DNA of 10,009 bases from Crocinitomicaceae bacterium (GTDB lineage: Bacteria; Bacteroidota; Bacteroidia; Flavobacteriales_D; Crocinitomicaceae), in assembly GCA_003512365.1 (NCBI GenBank), contig DORI01000006.1, positions 1 through 10,009 of the forward strand, written 5' to 3'. The notes under the pieces are model-generated. The model saw only the letters and a list, made by a program, of their open reading frames with translations, did not search any database and was not told where the DNA came from. The position numbers were made by a program, and so were the translations under genes. Numbering within the stretch: position 1 is the first letter of the stretch; every line of letters begins with the position of its first letter. Positions 6,722-10,009 of the stretch are shown here, one piece after another.

Positions 6722-6816
6722 CAAAACCTTAACGTGGGAATTTTATTATTCTTAGGTCGTTTTTGGCATTAATCACGAACTTCTTTGCCTCCTTTTATCA
6801 ATCATTGTCTTCATGA

Positions 6817-6848
6817 TTTGTGGAAAAGATTATTTTAACCTAACTTTG
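6817..6848 (+). promoter_or_regulatory. Bacteroidota-type sigma factor promoter of prs-rplY
   Basis: A -33 element TTTG (6817-6820) is followed after exactly 20 bases by a perfect -7 element TAACTTTG (6841-6848, consensus TAnnTTTG). Transcription would begin around 6853-6856, leaving a leader of only about 10-15 nt before the GTG start of prs. This is the best promoter in the window and it is placed correctly for the housekeeping prs-rplY unit, divergent from the ABC exporter gene. Confidence 0.75.
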
Positions 6849-6865
6849 CGCCTTAAATTTAAACG

Positions 6866-7795
6866 GTGGGAGTAAAGATTTTTTCGGGTCGTGAATCCAA
6901 ATACTTAGCAAAAAAGATTGCAGCCTCTTATGGCACCTCACTTGGAGATGTTAAAGTTTCGATTTTCAGTGATGGTGAATTTCAACCTTCCTTCGAAGAA
7001 ACTGTGCGCGGACAGGATGTTTTCTTAGTGCAATCTACCATGCCGCCAACCGAAAATCTTTTTGAGCTTCTATTAATGATAGACGCTGCGAGAAGAGCTT
7101 CGGCTCGCAAAATAATCGCTGTTATTCCTTATTTCGGTTTTGCCCGACAAGATCGAAAAGACAAGCCACGTGTGGCAATAGGTTCTAAACTTATTGCTAA
7201 CATGTTGATGGCAGCTGGCGTCGATCGTGTAATCACAATGGATTTACACGCTGATCAAATCCAAGGGTTTTTCGAAGTTCCTGTAGACCACTTATTTGCT
7301 TCAACATTGTTTTTGGATGAAATCAGAAAATTAGGGTCCGATAACCTCATCATGGCCGCGCCAGATGTTGGAGGGGCTAAACGAGCAAACTCCTATGCCA
7401 AAAACCTGAATATTGGTTTGGCTCTTTGTCATAAACACCGTAAAAAAGCAAACGAAATTGCGGAAATGACCGTAATTGGAGACGTTTCTGGACGCGATGT
7501 GGTAATCGTTGACGACATGTGTGATACTGCAGGAACTCTAACAACCGCTGCGGACCTTCTCATAGAAAAGGGAGCAAAAAGTGTTCGTGCTTTTTGTACA
7601 CATGCCGTATTGAGTGGTCCAGCGTATGAAAGAATAAATAATTCGCGTTTAACTGAACTTGTGGTTACAGATACAATTCCTTTGTCTGGAAGTAGCCCTA
7701 AAATTCGTGTAGTAAGTGTTGCTGAGCTTTTTGGCGATGTAATCAAAAGACTCATGAATAATGAATCCATAAGTTCTCATTTTGTAATCTCTTAA
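6866..7795 (+). CDS. prs: Ribose-phosphate pyrophosphokinase (PRPP synthase, class I)
   Basis: The 309-residue protein is a full-length class I PRPP synthase. It shows VKIFSGRESKYLAKKIA at the N-terminus, FSDGEFQPSFEETVRG (34-49), the ATP-binding loop PYFGFARQDRKDKPR (88-102), MDLHADQIQGFF (125-136) with the catalytic-site His128, the catalytic flexible loop KHRKKANE (190-197) keeping the conserved K-x-R (Lys190, Arg192), and the PRPP-binding loop DVVIVDDMCDTAGT (211-224). Family knowledge: it transfers pyrophosphate from ATP to ribose 5-phosphate, giving PRPP for purine, pyrimidine, histidine and NAD synthesis; class I enzymes form hexamers and are inhibited by ADP. The start codon is GTG at 6866; an in-frame stop (TAA at 6860-6862) lies just upstream, and no ATG or other common start codon intervenes. 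A strong promoter sits directly ahead, and rplY follows 9 nt after the stop, so the two form an operon as in many bacteria. Confidence 0.97.
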   Translation: MGVKIFSGRESKYLAKKIAASYGTSLGDVKVSIFSDGEFQPSFEETVRGQDVFLVQSTMPPTENLFELLLMIDAARRASARKIIAVIPYFGFARQDRKDKPRVAIGSKLIANMLMAAGVDRVITMDLHADQIQGFFEVPVDHLFASTLFLDEIRKLGSDNLIMAAPDVGGAKRANSYAKNLNIGLALCHKHRKKANEIAEMTVIGDVSGRDVVIVDDMCDTAGTLTTAADLLIEKGAKSVRAFCTHAVLSGPAYERINNSRLTELVVTDTIPLSGSSPKIRVVSVAELFGDVIKRLMNNESISSHFVIS

Positions 7796-7804
7796 TTAAT
7801 ATAC

Positions 7805-8395
7805 ATGAAAACAGCACAATTGAGCGGTTCGCTCAGAGCGAACGTAGGGAAAAAGGACGCTGCCAATTTGCGTAATGCAGGCCGTGTACCTTGTGTGCTT
7901 TATGGACAAGGTGAGCAAACTCACTTTTCAGTAAAGCAAGTAGAAATCGAGAAAATTGTTTTTTCTCCGGATGTTTACCAGGTTGAATTAGAAATCGATG
8001 GGAAAAAATCGAGAGGAATTATCCAAGAACTTCAGCAACACCCGACTAAGGACACCATTCAACACGTGGACTTTCTTGAATTAACCGACACAAAAGAAGT
8101 GAGAGTAAAGTTGCCTGTTCGAATTACAGGTTCTTCGCGCGGAGTAATGGCGGGAGGTAAGTTAAACACTGCCTTTAGAGTGTTACAATGTGTAGGATTG
8201 CCAAAAGATTTGCCAGACGCTATTACACTAGACATTACAAAACTAAGAATCGGTCAATCCATCAGGGTAAATGCAATTGAAATCCCAGGCGTTAAATTTT
8301 TGGACCCTGCAAATGCTGTTGTTGTTTCCGTAAAAATGGCAAGAGGCGCTGTTAAAGGTGCCGATGCTGGAGACGACGAGGAGGAAGAGGTATAA
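7805..8395 (+). CDS. rplY: 50S ribosomal protein L25, long form (general stress protein Ctc type)
   Basis: The 196-residue protein has an N-terminal L25 domain (about 1-90; LRNAGRVPCVLYGQG at 22-36 and TIQHVDFLEL at 84-93 are family signatures) and a C-terminal TL5/Ctc-type beta domain (about 95-178; VRVKLPVRITGSSRGVMAGG at 99-118). It ends in an acidic tail (DDEEEEV), a frequent feature of the long form. E. coli L25 is only the short N-terminal version. Family knowledge: the N-terminal domain binds 5S rRNA in the large ribosomal subunit; the long form is called Ctc in Bacillus and TL5 in Thermus. It lies 9 nt after prs, an arrangement widely conserved in bacteria, and probably depends on the prs promoter. 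A strong intrinsic terminator 20 nt after the stop closes the operon. Confidence 0.97.
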   Translation: MKTAQLSGSLRANVGKKDAANLRNAGRVPCVLYGQGEQTHFSVKQVEIEKIVFSPDVYQVELEIDGKKSRGIIQELQQHPTKDTIQHVDFLELTDTKEVRVKLPVRITGSSRGVMAGGKLNTAFRVLQCVGLPKDLPDAITLDITKLRIGQSIRVNAIEIPGVKFLDPANAVVVSVKMARGAVKGADAGDDEEEEV

Positions 8396-8414
8396 AAACA
8401 CAAAACATCTTTTT

Positions 8415-8442
8415 AAAGCCGCTCAACGAAGCGGCTTTTTTT
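8415..8442 (+). terminator. Intrinsic terminator of the prs-rplY operon
   Basis: A perfect 9-bp stem, AAAGCCGCT (8415-8423) with AGCGGCTTT (8430-8438), encloses the 6-base loop CAACGA and runs into a T tract ending at 8442. It begins 20 nt after the rplY stop codon. It separates this operon from the SusC-like gene. Confidence 0.92.
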
Positions 8443-8584
8443 ATTCAAAAATTTTTTTTGACTTCATTATTTTCGATATCTAATGAACTTGTTCTCTGGT
8501 ATCAAAAAAGATAATTATCTGTTAGTTAATTTTGAATGCAGTTATATGTAATTGAGAGTTTTTTAGATAGGTTTACACAACTTA

Positions 8585-8615
8585 TTGTACTTTGTAAAAT
8601 AATTCATTAATTTTA
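8585..8615 (+). promoter_or_regulatory. Possible promoter of the SusC/RagA-like gene
   Basis: TTG at 8585-8587 and TAATTTTA at 8608-8615 are separated by 20 bases, the same spacing as in the prs promoter. The -7 element differs from TAnnTTTG only in its last base. A transcript would begin near 8620, close to the two possible start codons at 8622 and 8631. A second partial match, TACTTTG (8588-8594), lacks one spacer base. The call is tentative. Confidence 0.35.
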
Positions 8616-8630
8616 CCCAAAATGCTAACT

Positions 8631-10009
8631 ATGAAACAACTTCTTATTTTGTTCATGATTTGTTTGTTATCTCCAGTATTTGGTCAGAAAACGGTAACAG
8701 GAATTGTTCAAAACGAAAAAAAAGAACCAATGCCTTTTGTTTCAATTACAATTAAGGGGACTTCAAAAGGTGTGAAATCAAATGTTTTAGGTGAATTTAA
8801 AATTGTCATTCCAGATACAGGAAATGTATCGTTAATGCTTTCATTTATTGGATTTGAGAAACAGGAGTTAAAAATTACCGGTTTAGAACCATTAATTGTA
8901 ACAATGGTTCAAGAGTCTAAGTCACTAAATGAAGTCGTGGTTGTTGGATATGGTTCCGCCACAAAGAAAGAACTCACAGGTGCGACTTCAAAGGTGGGTG
9001 GTGAAGACATAGAGAAATTAAATTTATCACGAATGGACCAAGCACTACAAGGTCAAGTTTCGGGTGTTAATATTTCCACAAATTCTGGTTCACCCGGTGG
9101 AGCTGCCAATATTAGAATTCGAGGCTTATCTACTTTTGGTGACAATGATCCGCTTATCTTAGTTGACGGGGTAGTATATGATTCTGAGGGGCTCAACGCT
9201 TTGAACCCTTCGGATATTAAATCTATTAATGTGCTTAAAGACGCAACAGCGGGGATTTATGGTGTGCGTGCAGCAAATGGCGTCATATTAGTCGAAACAA
9301 AACAGGGAAGACTCAATGCAAAACCGAAAGTCGAACTAACTTCATATTATGGTGTTCAATCGACAAGTCGCAAACTTGACTTATTAAATGCTACAGAGTA
9401 TGCTATAATTAAAAACGAAATGTTTGCTTTTGGCGGACAAGACATGCCATTTAATAACACCGCATTGGGCGTGGGAACAAATTGGCAAGACAGTGTATTT
9501 AAAAACGCCCCTGTGCAAAGCCATAACTTAAGCATGAGTGGCGGAACTGCTAATACTAGATACTCATTAGGTTTGGGTTATTTTTCACAGGATGGAATCG
9601 TGGGTGGACCTAAATCGCATTTTTCAAGGTATAATGCTCGATTAAACTTAAGTACAGATTTGAGTAAAAAGTTAAAACTCAACTCTGTGTTTTTGTTTTC
9701 AAATGATTATCGCAACACGTTACCGGAAAATGGTATAGGATCCGTTTTGTATAATACAATAAATGCTTTTCCAAATGAACCAATTAGAATGCCTGATGGT
9801 TCCTATTCCTATTTGGAAGAAGTTAGTGATATTATCAATCCATTGGCACAAATTGCGAATCAATACAATTGGAGTTGGGCGGATAAGTTTGTTGGAAAGG
9901 AAGAATTGGTCTATGAATTCAATGAAAATCTAAGCTTTACGAATCGTTATAATTACAACTATGCTCAAGTGCAAAGTAAGGTGTTTTCCCCTTTAGCTTG
10001 GTTTGGCCC
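8631..10009 (+). CDS. SusC/RagA-family TonB-linked outer-membrane protein, N-terminal part (runs off the window)
   Basis: The frame is open to the right edge, giving about 459 residues of a family usually near 1000. A signal peptide covers 1-18 (hydrophobic LLILFMICLLSPVF, cleavage probably before Gln19). A carboxypeptidase-regulatory-like beta-sandwich domain follows (about 22-95, with FVSITIKGT and GEFKI), then the linker EVVVVGYG (101-108) typical of SusC proteins, and the TonB plug domain with SPGGAANIRIRG, LVDGVVYD (177-184) and VLKDATAGIYGVRAANGVI (201-219). The barrel begins after about 230. Family knowledge: SusC-like receptors import glycans, peptides or other large nutrients across the outer membrane with a SusD-like surface lipoprotein and TonB energy; the substrate cannot be read from this fragment. 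The KDATAGIYG stretch appears one residue shorter than the usual KDASAxAIYG. An in-frame ATG at 8622 would add three residues (MLT); the ATG at 8631 is chosen because it opens directly with the basic MKQ signal-peptide start. A SusD gene is expected downstream. Confidence 0.95.
   Translation, partial: MKQLLILFMICLLSPVFGQKTVTGIVQNEKKEPMPFVSITIKGTSKGVKSNVLGEFKIVIPDTGNVSLMLSFIGFEKQELKITGLEPLIVTMVQESKSLNEVVVVGYGSATKKELTGATSKVGGEDIEKLNLSRMDQALQGQVSGVNISTNSGSPGGAANIRIRGLSTFGDNDPLILVDGVVYDSEGLNALNPSDIKSINVLKDATAGIYGVRAANGVILVETKQGRLNAKPKVELTSYYGVQSTSRKLDLLNATEYAIIKNEMFAFGGQDMPFNNTALGVGTNWQDSVFKNAPVQSHNLSMSGGTANTRYSLGLGYFSQDGIVGGPKSHFSRYNARLNLSTDLSKKLKLNSVFLFSNDYRNTLPENGIGSVLYNTINAFPNEPIRMPDGSYSYLEEVSDIINPLAQIANQYNWSWADKFVGKEELVYEFNENLSFTNRYNYNYAQVQSKVFSPLAWFG

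Noticed and set aside
6710..6724. Upstream TTG start adding five codons to the ABC exporter
   Set aside because: TTG is a weaker start, the extra residues (MYFCA) do not match family N-termini, and the stretch coincides with a -7-like box directly ahead of a good ATG at 6709.
8483..8551. 22-residue ORF between the rplY terminator and the SusC-like gene
   Set aside because: It has no recognisable features, no promoter or start context, and mixed composition without a membrane helix or domain; it is best explained as chance.

Overview
The window looks like chromosomal DNA from a member of the Bacteroidota, most likely Flavobacteriia or a close relative. The support is a SusC/RagA-type TonB-linked outer-membrane protein, AT-rich sequence, no clear Shine-Dalgarno sequences ahead of the genes, and -33/-7 (TTTG ... 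TAnnTTTG) promoter elements of the Bacteroidota type. I saw no insertion sequences, CRISPR arrays, tRNA or rRNA genes, or signs of recent transfer. No gap between genes exceeds 300 bases.

Left part (1-2632, + strand): the 3' half of a HemW-like radical SAM protein, a zinc-dependent dCMP deaminase (ComEB type), and a membrane-anchored S41 (C-terminal processing) peptidase. The deaminase and peptidase genes overlap by 11 nt and probably share one transcript. The peptidase gene meets the next block tail to tail, with a 4-nt overlap of the two stop codons.

Middle part (2629-6709, - strand), read right to left: a complete ABC exporter half-transporter, and overlapping it by 11 nt a periplasmic-binding-protein fold without a signal peptide that resembles the Ca3427/THI5-like group. 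After a 137-140 nt AT-rich gap come a 30-residue single-span membrane microprotein, a secreted methionine sulfoxide reductase A, and, coupled through an ATGA overlap, an N-terminally anchored SOUL-family haem-binding-like protein. The last two suggest an oxidative-damage or haem-related function outside the cytoplasm.

Right part (6817-10009, + strand): a clear Bacteroidota-type promoter, then prs (PRPP synthase, GTG start) and the long form of ribosomal protein L25 (rplY/ctc), closed by a strong intrinsic terminator. A separate unit then begins with a SusC/RagA-like TonB-dependent receptor that runs off the end of the window. A SusD-like partner would be expected further downstream.

Most of the window is ordinary core-genome content. 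The parts most worth a second look are the cytoplasmic binding-protein-like gene tied to an ABC exporter, the microprotein ahead of msrA, the coupled msrA/SOUL pair, and the repeated arrangement in which a -7 box ends four bases before an ATG, suggesting leaderless transcripts.
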